This document shows, one piece after another, positions 36,973 to 45,052 of a stretch of DNA of 64,000 bases (position 1 is its first letter; each line of letters begins with the position of its first letter). The notes beneath the pieces are model-generated. The model was not told the DNA's origin. It saw nothing but the letters and a program-made list of their open reading frames with translations, and searched no databases. The position numbers and the translations under genes are program-made. Source of the DNA: Candidatus Villigracilis propinquus (GTDB taxonomy: Bacteria > Chloroflexota > Anaerolineae > Anaerolineales > Villigracilaceae); the NCBI GenBank assembly GCA_016714565.1, contig JADKDM010000021.1, positions 1 through 64,000 on the forward strand, given 5' to 3'.

Positions 36973-37124
36973 ACCTGCATTGGCATGCGGCGCAAGCGTT
37001 GCGAATGCGTTCTCTCTGGCATAGCCCACCAGGGCAGGTGTGTTCCTGCCCAAAGCGATGCCTGCTACAACCTTGATCGGCCCAAAAGCGTATATGATAA
37101 ATGATAATCCAAAAGGAGAATAAA

Positions 37125-37346
37125 ATGACCACAGAATCAAAGTCGAACGAAAAGGAAAACCGGAAACCAAATACGAAGTACAGATCCGGCGCTTCAGACG
37201 CCGTCTATGGATTCGGTTTGATCGGCGCATGGGTCTATTACATCAGCCATGCCACCACCTTCTTAATGGGCGTGTTGGGAATCTTCAAAGGAATCATCTG
37301 GCCCGCGATGCTGGTATATGAACTGTTGAAATATCTCAATATGTAG
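37125..37346 (+). CDS. Small membrane protein of unknown function
   Basis: ATG 37125 has AAAAGGAG at 37111-37118. The 73-residue product has a charged N-terminus (TTESKSNEKENRKPNTKYRS) and then two close hydrophobic segments (AVYGFGLIGAWVYYISHA; TFLMGVLGIFKGIIWPAMLV), ending LLKYLNM. The form is conserved-looking and is followed by a strong terminator. No function is known. Confidence 0.7.
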   Translation: MTTESKSNEKENRKPNTKYRSGASDAVYGFGLIGAWVYYISHATTFLMGVLGIFKGIIWPAMLVYELLKYLNM

Positions 37347-37409
37347 GATCATCATATCGTTATTCGAAAAGTGATAAGGGTATGTTTAATGGCAAAAAAA
37401 TGACGAATC

Positions 37410-37447
37410 AAAAAAGGAGCAAGCCGGTAACAGCTTGCTCCTTTTTT
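37410..37447. terminator. Bidirectional terminator
   Basis: Arms AAAAAAGGAGCAAGC and GCTTGCTCCTTTTTT form a 15-bp stem around an 8-nt loop. T runs follow on both strands, so it ends both the plus small-membrane gene and the minus riboswitch-controlled gene, whose stop is at 37464. Confidence 0.92.
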
Positions 37448-37463
37448 CTATTGAATTTTTCGT

Positions 37464-37682
37464 TCACCCAATTAGAATCGCCAGTACATGCAATAAGGGA
37501 GCCTTGAAGATGGAAACCCATCCTGGCTTTCGGTCTCTTATCACTTGCGGCTTTGCCAGCGAATTGTATTCGTTCATCATCTGAAAGCGCTGCTTTTCGT
37601 GCTCAAGAGATGCCATTTTGATCTCATAAGCGTTTCTCCAGGCAGAGCTTTTTTCCGGCAGGTTGTTGTAGAAGTTATACAT
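37464..37682 (-). CDS. 72-residue orphan protein under a c-di-AMP riboswitch
   Basis: ATG 37682 (MYNFYNNLPEKSSAWRNAYE) is fixed by AAGGAG 6 nt upstream; the longer frame start is unlikely. The protein is helical and charged for about 50 residues (KMASLEHEKQRFQMMNEYN), then turns hydrophobic at the end (VSIFKAPLLHVLAILIG), which may be a short tail anchor or amphipathic membrane helix. No family is recognised. It is the first and only gene after the riboswitch and is closed by a strong terminator, so the switch appears dedicated to it. Function is unknown; c-di-AMP genes usually concern turgor, potassium, osmolytes or the cell wall. Confidence 0.72.
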   Translation of the reverse strand: MYNFYNNLPEKSSAWRNAYEIKMASLEHEKQRFQMMNEYNSLAKPQVIRDRKPGWVSIFKAPLLHVLAILIG

Positions 37683-37796
37683 TGTGTTCTCCTTAAATAA
37701 AAAAACAAGTCTTTTTACCATCCGACATTTCCCTTCGCAGTACGCGAAGCCTCACGACTAGAACCACCGATTGAAAGGTGTTTCCTTCATGATCTT

Positions 37797-37908
37797 CGAC
37801 GCCTACGAGGTTAGCTGTCGGGCTGGAGCAGAAGACTTGCTCTACAACGCTTATGCGTTATTTCGCCCCGGGAGTGGGTTCCCCGATCAAAAGATTCGGC
37901 GTTCAACT
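37797..37908 (-). ncRNA. c-di-AMP riboswitch (ydaO/yuaA class)
   Basis: On the minus strand the RNA has the class-defining blocks in order. P1 5' arm and CGCCGAAUC come first, then GGGGAACCCA, GGGGCGAAAU, CUUCUGCUCC, and finally the near-invariant CCCGACAGCUAACCUCG followed by UAGGCGU, which closes P1 by pairing GGCGU with ACGCC at the 5' end. Length (about 110 nt) and block order match known c-di-AMP aptamers. The aptamer ends about 115 nt before the ATG of the 72-residue gene. In that leader a GCTTCGCGTACTGCGAAG hairpin lies near 37733-37750 on the minus strand, possibly part of the expression platform. Most members turn genes off when c-di-AMP binds. Confidence 0.92.
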
Positions 37909-38042
37909 ATCAAATTACTTAATCAATATAACATAACAAGTTTTACCCAAGAAGTACCCTTTTGGGTGATAAACTGTGTTTCGCGATGATGTGAGTCCGC
38001 CGCAGACTGAGACTATAAACACAAGACATTCACAGAAACCTA

Positions 38043-38606
38043 TCAAGTCATTTCACGAGAAAACCTCCACAATGCAACCACCACCCCAACCGCCAGAACC
38101 ACAAAACTGCCATTCACAAAAAACCATTTGACCGAAGTAAAAACCGGAGCCAGAAACCCCGCAAAACTTTGGCCCGGATAACTCGCCATCACCAGGGATG
38201 TGGAAATATTCTCAAGATAATCGAACAACACCCCAAAAACCGGGAACACATTCAACAGTCGCCAGCGATTGGAAGCATCAGGAAAAGCACGCACAAACAC
38301 CCAACTGATGGAAGTGACGAGAAACGCCAAATACACCAGCGGGAAAATCAGGTCAAATGTAAAACGGGCGCGAATATATTCCGCACGGCCTATTTCTCCA
38401 TACATGTTTGCCATTTCGTACAAATCAGTTTTGGAATAAAAGAACGATGAGTCAGGTGAGGCTGCGCCGTTGGAATATGCGTCAGCCCGCTGTGCTTGCG
38501 CCGGCAGAACCAAACCACCAAACAAGAGAAAGCCAATTAGCGCAACCAGTGTCACAGGTCCACTGGAGAGGCGATAGTGAAAAGAAGAAATTCGAGCTAG
38601 CATCAT
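38043..38606 (-). CDS. Multi-pass membrane protein of unknown function
   Basis: ATG 38606 is preferred (AAGGAG within the last codons of the upstream gene, start overlapping its TGA); an ATG at 38621 is less likely. The 187-residue product has a signal-like first helix (GPVTLVALIGFLLFGGLVLP, then AQAQRADAYSNG), followed by helices FDLIFPLVYLAFLVTSISWV, FPVFGVLFDYLENISTSLVM and SFVVLAVGVVVALWRF. No domain is recognised. It is coupled to the large FAD/Fe-S gene upstream, which may be its partner, but no direct sign of a redox role is visible. Confidence 0.7.
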   Translation of the reverse strand: MMLARISSFHYRLSSGPVTLVALIGFLLFGGLVLPAQAQRADAYSNGAASPDSSFFYSKTDLYEMANMYGEIGRAEYIRARFTFDLIFPLVYLAFLVTSISWVFVRAFPDASNRWRLLNVFPVFGVLFDYLENISTSLVMASYPGQSFAGFLAPVFTSVKWFFVNGSFVVLAVGVVVALWRFSREMT

Positions 38607-41600
38607 TGGCTCCTTGTCCAATCAGAATGCAGTAGCGCGTCCTTCACCAATATAAGCGGATGCCGCGCTTCAATCTCCGCCCCTTGCTTGATCTGGATCC
38701 TACAAGCAGATCCCGTCGAGACAATTTCCCGATTTTGAATTCCTGCATCTCGCACCTTTGGCAGCACGCCCAACTCACCCACCTGCATCGAAAGTTCATA
38801 ATGTTCAGCGTCGTACCCAAACGTCCCAGCCATGCCGCAGCAACCCGCATCAATCAGGTCCACATCAAAGCCAGCCATCTGCAACATTGCCACCGTTGCA
38901 GATGTTCCAGAGGGCAGGCCATCGTCTGCAAGCCCTTCAGCGCGTTGATGGCAGTGCGGATGAAAAGTTATCTTTTTCTTTTCCTTGCCGCTATCGTTTT
39001 GACTCTTCAAAATGTCTATACGCAAAAGGAATTCATCCACCAACCAAACATTTTTCGTAATGGATTCAATCTCCGCACGGCGTTCCGGCAGCAGGCTGAC
39101 GTATTCATGCTTGAGACAATACACCTCAGGCGGTTCGCATCCCACCACGCTGATATCTGCTCCGCCGCCCACCGCTTTAATTTCGCTGAGAATTTTTTCT
39201 GCGTGCCTCCGAGCTTCGTCAATGAATCCCTTTGAAAGAAACGATGCCCCCGCACCGACCGTTGGCAACACCTTCACATCATAGCCCGCAAAATTCAAAA
39301 TATCGAAAGCTGCCTGCGCCACTTGCGGTTCAAGATATTGAGAAAATACATCCGATAAAAACAAAACTGTCTTTCTCTCTGTATCTCTGTTTCTCCGCGG
39401 TTCGGCCTTTATCTTGGAAAAAAAAGGGAACGGACGTTTATCTGTAATCCCAACTGTCTTCGCGATCAACTTCTTCGACCAGTCCATTTGCATGAATGCA
39501 TTTGCCAGCGGGGCAACTGACGCAAGCAATTTCGCGGCCACATGGAAGTATCCAAACAAATAATCATGCAACGGCCTGCGATGTGTCTTGTAATACTCAT
39601 GCATGAATTCATACTTCAATTTCGGCATATCCACGCCGCTCGGGCATTCCGAAGTGCAGCCTTTGCAGGCGAGGCAGAGATCAAGAGCGGAGTATGTTGC
39701 CGACTCAAATTCCGAATATCGAATATTCGAATATTCGATATTCGATGATATTAATTTCCGCAATAAGTTCGCCCTGCCCCTCGTCGAGTTCGCTTCATCT
39801 CTTGTCGCCTGAAAAGATGGGCACATCACGCCTGTTGTTTTTCTACATACACCCTGACCATTACAATGTCCAATAGCGCCAGCCAAACCGTTTTCATGCC
39901 CGAAATGCAAAGCGGATGTCCACGCCTGCGCGCGATATTTCTCGCCGTAACGCAGATGCGTATCCATCGGCGGCGCTTCCAGCATCTTTTTCGGGTTCAA
40001 CAAATTATGCGGGTCAGCGGTCTGTTTCAACATTCGCATTGCCTCAGAGACTTCTGCTCCGTACGTTTTCTCGATAAACTCGCCAGACGAAATCCCGTCT
40101 CCGTGCTCGCTGCTCATCGAACCGCCAAGGCTCATCACCAACGCAAAGACCTTCTCGCCAATGCTCCGCACCGCACGAACACCTTCCGCACTTTGTAAAT
40201 TCAGAATCGGACGAATGTGCAAACATCCCGCGGACGCATGGGCGTAAATGCCGCCTTCCGTGTGATGCTCCGCCAGTATCTTTTCGATCTCGCGCACAAA
40301 ATCACCAAGCCGTTCCACAGGTACGGCGCAATCTTCAATGAAAGCCGCAGGTCTCGCCGCCTGCGGACGTGAATCCAAAATGCCCAAGCCCATCTTACGG
40401 ATATTCCACACACGACTCTGTTCTTCTGCAGATTCCGCGATGGTCAGAAGTCTACTGGTGGTCGAGTAGCCTGAGGCAATAGCCGAAGACATATCGAAAC
40501 CACGTGCCGCATCGTTTCGACAGCGCTCAACACAAGCCTTCAAAGCTGATGGTTGATCCCCGCTAAATTCAATGACCAACACCGCGGCAGGGTCGCCCAC
40601 GATCCACCCCATCTGACGCCCATACGCGGGGACACTTCTCGCAAGCTGCAAGATCATGCGCGGAATCAACTCGATTGCGCTCGGGTGAAACTCCAACAGA
40701 CGGGGAACATCGTCACACGCAGAGGCTATGCTTTCATAAGAAAGCACGCCGAGAATCGTATGCTTCGGCTTGCGGACAAGATTCACCTTTGCACGCCTTA
40801 TTACTGCGAGGGTGCCTTCGGAGCCTGCAAGCAAGGAAGCCAAATTAACCGTAGATTGTGGACGATAGACCGTGGTGGATAGCCCATAATCCTTTTCGTC
40901 CCACTGCGGCGGTAAGGATGGACTCCACGGCAAAAGATAATTCAAGCGATAGCCTGCTGAATTACGCCATGATCTTGGGTAGCTTTGTTTTATTGCATCG
41001 CCATATTTCTCTCGGATTTGATATGCCGCAGAAACGATATTCGATATTCGAGAATCGGAGCTGGAATTTCGAATATCAAATATCGAGCTATCGAATCTCG
41101 CCAAACTCCCGTCACTCAAGATCACATCTGCCTCGATCAAATGATCCGCAGACATGCCGTATAAAATTGAATGTGCGCCTGTGGCATTATTGCCAATCAC
41201 TCCGCCCATTGTGGCTCGCTCCGCAGAAGCAGGATCGGGGCCGAACATCAGTCCATGTTTTGCGGCATGTCGATTGAGGGATGCAAGAATTACGCCCGGT
41301 TCCACGATTGCAGAATGAGATTCAGGGTCAATTTCAATGATGGAATCAAGATAACGTGAACAATCAAGGATCAATGCTTCGCCAATGGCCTGTCCGCCGA
41401 GGGAGGAACCTGATCCACGCGGCAGAATGGGAATTTGATGTTTCGCAGCAAGTTCAACCGCTGATTGAAGATCATCTTGCGTTTTGGGAATCGCCACACC
41501 CAATGGCTCGATCTGGTACATCGATGCATCAGTGGAGTAGAGGATCTTCGAAGCAGAATCAAGCCGAAGGTCGCCTGTGAAGCGTTTTTTCAGTTCAGAT

Positions 41601-41623
41601 AAAAAATCGGGAGAGAGGGTCAT
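38603..41623 (-). CDS. FAD-linked oxidase fused to Fe-S and CCG-domain oxidoreductase
   Basis: A 1006-residue D-2-hydroxyacid dehydrogenase-like fusion of the GlcD/GlpC or Dld type. An N-terminal FAD-binding PCMH domain (about 35-230, ILPRGSGSSLGGQAIGEALI; ERATMGGVIGNNATGAHSIL) and an FAD-oxidase C-terminal domain are followed by a 4Fe-4S motif (CLACKGCTSECPSG), then CCG-type segments (HPHCHQRAEG; GCCGMAGTFGYD) that bind a [4Fe-4S] or related cluster. It probably oxidises D-lactate, glycolate or a related hydroxyacid and passes electrons to a quinone or partner. Two in-frame, low-complexity insertions built of GAATATCGA-type repeats occur near 39714-39743 and 41034-41100. The upstream gene overlaps by 4 nt. 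Confidence 0.88.
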   Translation of the reverse strand: MTLSPDFLSELKKRFTGDLRLDSASKILYSTDASMYQIEPLGVAIPKTQDDLQSAVELAAKHQIPILPRGSGSSLGGQAIGEALILDCSRYLDSIIEIDPESHSAIVEPGVILASLNRHAAKHGLMFGPDPASAERATMGGVIGNNATGAHSILYGMSADHLIEADVILSDGSLARFDSSIFDIRNSSSDSRISNIVSAAYQIREKYGDAIKQSYPRSWRNSAGYRLNYLLPWSPSLPPQWDEKDYGLSTTVYRPQSTVNLASLLAGSEGTLAVIRRAKVNLVRKPKHTILGVLSYESIASACDDVPRLLEFHPSAIELIPRMILQLARSVPAYGRQMGWIVGDPAAVLVIEFSGDQPSALKACVERCRNDAARGFDMSSAIASGYSTTSRLLTIAESAEEQSRVWNIRKMGLGILDSRPQAARPAAFIEDCAVPVERLGDFVREIEKILAEHHTEGGIYAHASAGCLHIRPILNLQSAEGVRAVRSIGEKVFALVMSLGGSMSSEHGDGISSGEFIEKTYGAEVSEAMRMLKQTADPHNLLNPKKMLEAPPMDTHLRYGEKYRAQAWTSALHFGHENGLAGAIGHCNGQGVCRKTTGVMCPSFQATRDEANSTRGRANLLRKLISSNIEYSNIRYSEFESATYSALDLCLACKGCTSECPSGVDMPKLKYEFMHEYYKTHRRPLHDYLFGYFHVAAKLLASVAPLANAFMQMDWSKKLIAKTVGITDKRPFPFFSKIKAEPRRNRDTERKTVLFLSDVFSQYLEPQVAQAAFDILNFAGYDVKVLPTVGAGASFLSKGFIDEARRHAEKILSEIKAVGGGADISVVGCEPPEVYCLKHEYVSLLPERRAEIESITKNVWLVDEFLLRIDILKSQNDSGKEKKKITFHPHCHQRAEGLADDGLPSGTSATVAMLQMAGFDVDLIDAGCCGMAGTFGYDAEHYELSMQVGELGVLPKVRDAGIQNREIVSTGSACRIQIKQGAEIEARHPLILVKDALLHSDWTRSQ
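39714..39743. repeat. In-frame 30-bp palindrome inside the FAD oxidase gene
   Basis: The stretch GAATATCGAATATTC and its exact complement form a perfect palindrome that is translated as part of a Ser/Ile/Asn/Tyr-rich insert (SSNIEYSNIRYSEFES) shortly before the 4Fe-4S motif. The insert preserves the reading frame. Confidence 0.9.
41034..41100. repeat. Second in-frame repeat insertion inside the FAD oxidase gene
   Basis: A 67-bp stretch of degenerate CGATATTCGA/TCGAATATC units, translated as a Ser/Ile/Arg/Asp-rich insert (SSIFDIRNSSSDSRISNIVS) in the FAD-binding part. It shares the motif of the palindrome at 39714-39743 but is more diverged. Confidence 0.8.
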
Positions 41624-42978
41624 GTCTGCGTTGCGGGTTTAAGTCCGCTCGATCGGAAATATCGCACTAATGAAAAGATCAGATATAGAAAAACGAGTGA
41701 ATGAAAAACGCCGAGAATCGCAAATGGAACCTGCCCAAACTGGAGGTTGAGCCGGGTCAGATATCCGTACAAAACAACGCCGTAGAATGCGGCGCCCGCC
41801 AGCAGGGCATACACGAGGCCGCGTTTGAAAAAGCCAAGCCCAAGGCAGGCCATGATGATGAAGGGATAAAAATGATACAGGTATCTTTCGTGCGTTCCAG
41901 CGAGGAAGAGATTGAAACTTAAGTTCACCAACGCGAGGTGCAAAATGAGCAACGAAATATTTTCGGCATTGAGAAATCGAGCGCCGCGCATGTATTGCCT
42001 GTAAAAATATTTGGCGTACATAAACAGCAGGAGGGCATTCACTAACAGGAATAAAAATATACCCGCCGAATAAGGTACAACGGAAAACAACGGAGTTGAG
42101 CCCAATTGAATGCTGATCGGGTCATGCGAAGAACCGCGCGGGTCTTTTGCGATAAATGTCCAGATATTGAAGCCGAAGGATGAAATGGTGTCACCGTGCT
42201 GACTGCCCGTGGCAAGGACATATTGCAAGTGGGAGAAATAAGCAGGTTTCAAAGCAAGAGGAAGGTCAATTAATAAAATAGGCGCGATAAAAGCAACGGC
42301 GAGAATTAAAAACGAAATGATCACGCTGGAAGGTTTGCGCGAATACAGGAATATTGTCAATAAAGTAATAAAGCCAATAGAAAGCAAACTGAACAGGATC
42401 AACTGCTTTGTGAGTGTCGCCAGAGACATGAGGATGCCCGCCAGAATGACAAACATATAATATCGGGCGTTATTCACTCTGCCATTCAGGTTGAACCCTG
42501 TCAGCATGATAATGAAGAACATGATCAATAATTGACCGACTCCGTCTATTTGTCCCCAGGCGGAGGTCCCCATCCACGATGATGGAAGCAGCCCGATGAC
42601 CCCGGCCCACAGCGGAGCGTATTTGACCTTAAGCCTCGTCATGATGCCATATGCCGCCAACACGTTCAACGCGTCAATCAGCGCAAGGTAATAGCGGAAG
42701 GGAGCCACAATATGCTTGAATTCTGTGATCCCCATCCAATGCATCACGCCGCCCGAAACCAATGTACCTACAAAGGGGTAATTGCACCGGTCACAATCAA
42801 TGTAGATATTTTTCCAATTCGCGCCCCAGGCTTGTGACCAGCGCCAAAAATCATCCACATCGCTGCTGTGAAACAGTTTGGGAAACAGAGCAATAATGAC
42901 CGCGGGAATTAATAACCCCGCAATCAATACCAGCCATTGCACATAAGGTTTGATTCTTTCAAGCAGGATTGTTCTCAT
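41620..42978 (-). CDS. Integral-membrane GT-C-type glycosyltransferase-like protein
   Basis: A 452-residue protein with about ten TM helices. The first extracytoplasmic loop holds the acidic motif LFHSSDVDDFWRW, the position and form of the catalytic Asp in GT-C glycosyltransferases using polyprenyl-phosphate sugars. A second signature (GTHERYLYHFYPFIIMACLG) near the C-terminus is common in mannosyltransferase-like proteins. It probably transfers a hexose to a lipid-linked or surface glycan. It overlaps the FAD/Fe-S gene start by 4 nt and lies near a GT87-type gene, a GT2 gene and a methyltransferase. Confidence 0.78.
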   Translation of the reverse strand: MRTILLERIKPYVQWLVLIAGLLIPAVIIALFPKLFHSSDVDDFWRWSQAWGANWKNIYIDCDRCNYPFVGTLVSGGVMHWMGITEFKHIVAPFRYYLALIDALNVLAAYGIMTRLKVKYAPLWAGVIGLLPSSWMGTSAWGQIDGVGQLLIMFFIIMLTGFNLNGRVNNARYYMFVILAGILMSLATLTKQLILFSLLSIGFITLLTIFLYSRKPSSVIISFLILAVAFIAPILLIDLPLALKPAYFSHLQYVLATGSQHGDTISSFGFNIWTFIAKDPRGSSHDPISIQLGSTPLFSVVPYSAGIFLFLLVNALLLFMYAKYFYRQYMRGARFLNAENISLLILHLALVNLSFNLFLAGTHERYLYHFYPFIIMACLGLGFFKRGLVYALLAGAAFYGVVLYGYLTRLNLQFGQVPFAILGVFHSLVFLYLIFSLVRYFRSSGLKPATQT

Positions 42979-43014
42979 GGTCGAATTGAATTCCTATTCA
43001 CATCCTGTATGCGC

Positions 43015-44169
43015 TCAACGGTATCTGAAAATGGATGAATATGCAAATCTCCACTCAACGCGAGCCGCATATCGCACAACGAGAAAAAACAAAGGCAGTA
43101 AGCTGATCACACTCACTACGGGAAGTATCGCCGGTTTCAGGTCATAAACGATCGGAAAGCCAATGTAAGTAAATACTCCATAAGCGGCGGCCAAAAGGAA
43201 ATCCGCCGCATTGCGCGAACACAGCAGAAGAAATGGCAGCACCCAGAGAATCCACTGGGGAGAAAATATTCTGGAAAAAATCACAAAACAACCAAGGATA
43301 ATGGCTGACCAGTTCTCGAACTGCTCAGCCGATTCGACAAAAAAGAAAAAAGAAACTGCGGATGCGAGTGCCTGCAAAACTAAAAATACAAAAACCATGC
43401 CATTTACCGGCAGGCTGCCGCCAGCGATGGAAAGTAAAAAGCCCGGCAATGATGCCGCCTCTATTCCACGCCCCGAGTGAAATTGATACGGAGCCGTCAA
43501 TGCCCCCAACCCTCCAGCGAGAAGGGTTGGGGTAACGATAAGAACACATGCGATGAGATAGGAAACCAGCGGCTTCCACGGGATTTTCCGCTCAACAGAC
43601 CAGATATGTACCATCAATGGAGGAATTAGCAAAACCGCATACCACTTTGTAAGAGTGGCTATCCCCAGCAGAATGGCGGCTCCATTCCATGCCTGCTTTC
43701 TAATTAAATAAAGCGCGAGAAGACACAAGAACGCTGGCAGGGCATCGAACCGGTATAGAGTGAAATACAAAGGCCCGGGCAGGAACAAAAACAAAGCCAG
43801 CCATTTTCTGGCCGGGAGCATATTTGAAACCAGCAAATAGTTCAAATAGGCAAGCCCAGCCATAAACAGCGAAAATGTATGGAAATAGATGTCACGCCCT
43901 GTCGCGGTGCGTTCCGCGTTTCTGGAAAACCAATGTACCCAGCCAAAAAAATAAGTAGCAACCTGGGGATATTCACTGGGGACATCCACAAAGGGCTGAG
44001 AGCCAGTCGGGAACCATTTCCCGTTGTTGTAATAGGTACGCAGATCCCAAATATCACCCACGGCGCGGACAGGCGGTTCGGGGTTTAGGTCCAGATAGTC
44101 CCAGGCGAATTTCCAGACGAACAACAAAAACAATCCGACCAGCAACTGTTTAAACGCGGTCTTCACCAT
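43015..44169 (-). CDS. GT87-type (DUF2029) integral-membrane mannosyltransferase-like protein
   Basis: A 384-residue protein with eight to ten TM helices. The first periplasmic loop has the conserved acidic and aromatic pattern of GT87 (AVGDIWDLRTYYNNGKWFPT; SEYPQVATYFFGWVHW), followed by LFLPGPLYFTLYRFDALPAF and LLGIATLTKWYAVLLIPPLM. GT87 enzymes use polyprenyl-phosphate mannose. Together with the neighbouring GT-C protein it suggests a cell-envelope glycan or glycolipid locus. Its start lies 6 nt from the gpmA stop on the same strand, so they may be co-transcribed. Confidence 0.82.
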   Translation of the reverse strand: MVKTAFKQLLVGLFLLFVWKFAWDYLDLNPEPPVRAVGDIWDLRTYYNNGKWFPTGSQPFVDVPSEYPQVATYFFGWVHWFSRNAERTATGRDIYFHTFSLFMAGLAYLNYLLVSNMLPARKWLALFLFLPGPLYFTLYRFDALPAFLCLLALYLIRKQAWNGAAILLGIATLTKWYAVLLIPPLMVHIWSVERKIPWKPLVSYLIACVLIVTPTLLAGGLGALTAPYQFHSGRGIEAASLPGFLLSIAGGSLPVNGMVFVFLVLQALASAVSFFFFVESAEQFENWSAIILGCFVIFSRIFSPQWILWVLPFLLLCSRNAADFLLAAAYGVFTYIGFPIVYDLKPAILPVVSVISLLPLFFLVVRYAARVEWRFAYSSIFRYR

Positions 44170-44175
44170 GCAATG

Positions 44176-44922
44176 CTATTTTGCCTTGGCTTGATTCGCC
44201 ACTGCGGCGGCTTTCTTGGCGGCTTCTTCGGGATCGCCAAGATAATAGTTTTTGATCGGCTTGAGGTCTGCATCCAATTCATAGACGAGGGGCAAACCGG
44301 TTGGGATATTCAACTCAGTGATGTCGGCTTCGGAGATGTTATCGAGATACTTCACCAATGCGCGGATGGAATTTCCGTGGGCAACGACCAACACGCGCTT
44401 GCCTGACTTAATTTCAGGAGCAAGTGTGGAATGCCAGTAAGGCAGAACACGATCCAGCGTAATCTTAAGTGACTCGGTGGCTGGCAGCTGTTCGGGAGTC
44501 AAAGAGGCGTAGCGGCGGTCAAATTTCGGGTGGCGCTCATCGGTCAATTCCAAGGCGGGAGGCGGAACATCATACGAACGACGCCAAACCTTCACCTGCT
44601 CTTCACCAAATTTCGCAGCTGTTTCGGCTTTGTTCAATCCCTGCAATGAGCCGTAGTGACGTTCATTCAACTGCCACGCGCGGATGACGGGCAGCCAGTT
44701 ACGATCCATTTCATCCTGAACGATGCCAAGAGTTTTGATGGCGCGCTTCAACACGGAGGTATAGGCGATGTCAAAATCATATCCGCCATCACGCAGCAAG
44801 CTGCCAGCTTCGGCGGCTTCGGCACGGCCAAGATCGGTGAGGTCAACATCCGTCCAGCCGGTGAAACGATTTTCGAGATTCCAGGTGCTTTGTCCATGAC
44901 GGACGAGAACAAGTTTATACAT
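44176..44922 (-). CDS. gpmA: 2,3-bisphosphoglycerate-dependent phosphoglycerate mutase
   Basis: A 248-residue dPGM that interconverts 2- and 3-phosphoglycerate in glycolysis and gluconeogenesis. The catalytic motif LVRHGQSTWNLENRFTGWTD gives the phospho-histidine; the second His lies in VLVVAHGNSIRALVKYL, and the 'LNERHYGSLQGLNKAETAAK' segment binds substrate. Length and motifs match family norms. A possible -10 box (TATAAT) reads on the minus strand at about 45013-45018. Confidence 0.95.
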   Translation of the reverse strand: MYKLVLVRHGQSTWNLENRFTGWTDVDLTDLGRAEAAEAGSLLRDGGYDFDIAYTSVLKRAIKTLGIVQDEMDRNWLPVIRAWQLNERHYGSLQGLNKAETAAKFGEEQVKVWRRSYDVPPPALELTDERHPKFDRRYASLTPEQLPATESLKITLDRVLPYWHSTLAPEIKSGKRVLVVAHGNSIRALVKYLDNISEADITELNIPTGLPLVYELDADLKPIKNYYLGDPEEAAKKAAAVANQAKAK

Positions 44923-45052
44923 GGTTTTATCCTTTTTATTGCTTGCGCAATTTAATTTTTATTTCCCGATTGCGCGGGAGATTTTTTTGGGCAAAAGTTT
45001 GCAACGACCTGAGATTATAGCCCAACTCCCATCCTCATAGTAAAATTGGCGA

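Noticed and set aside
37771..37989. A 72-codon plus-strand ORF over the riboswitch region
   Set aside because: It is antisense to the c-di-AMP aptamer and has no ribosome site; the conserved bases are explained by RNA structure on the minus strand.
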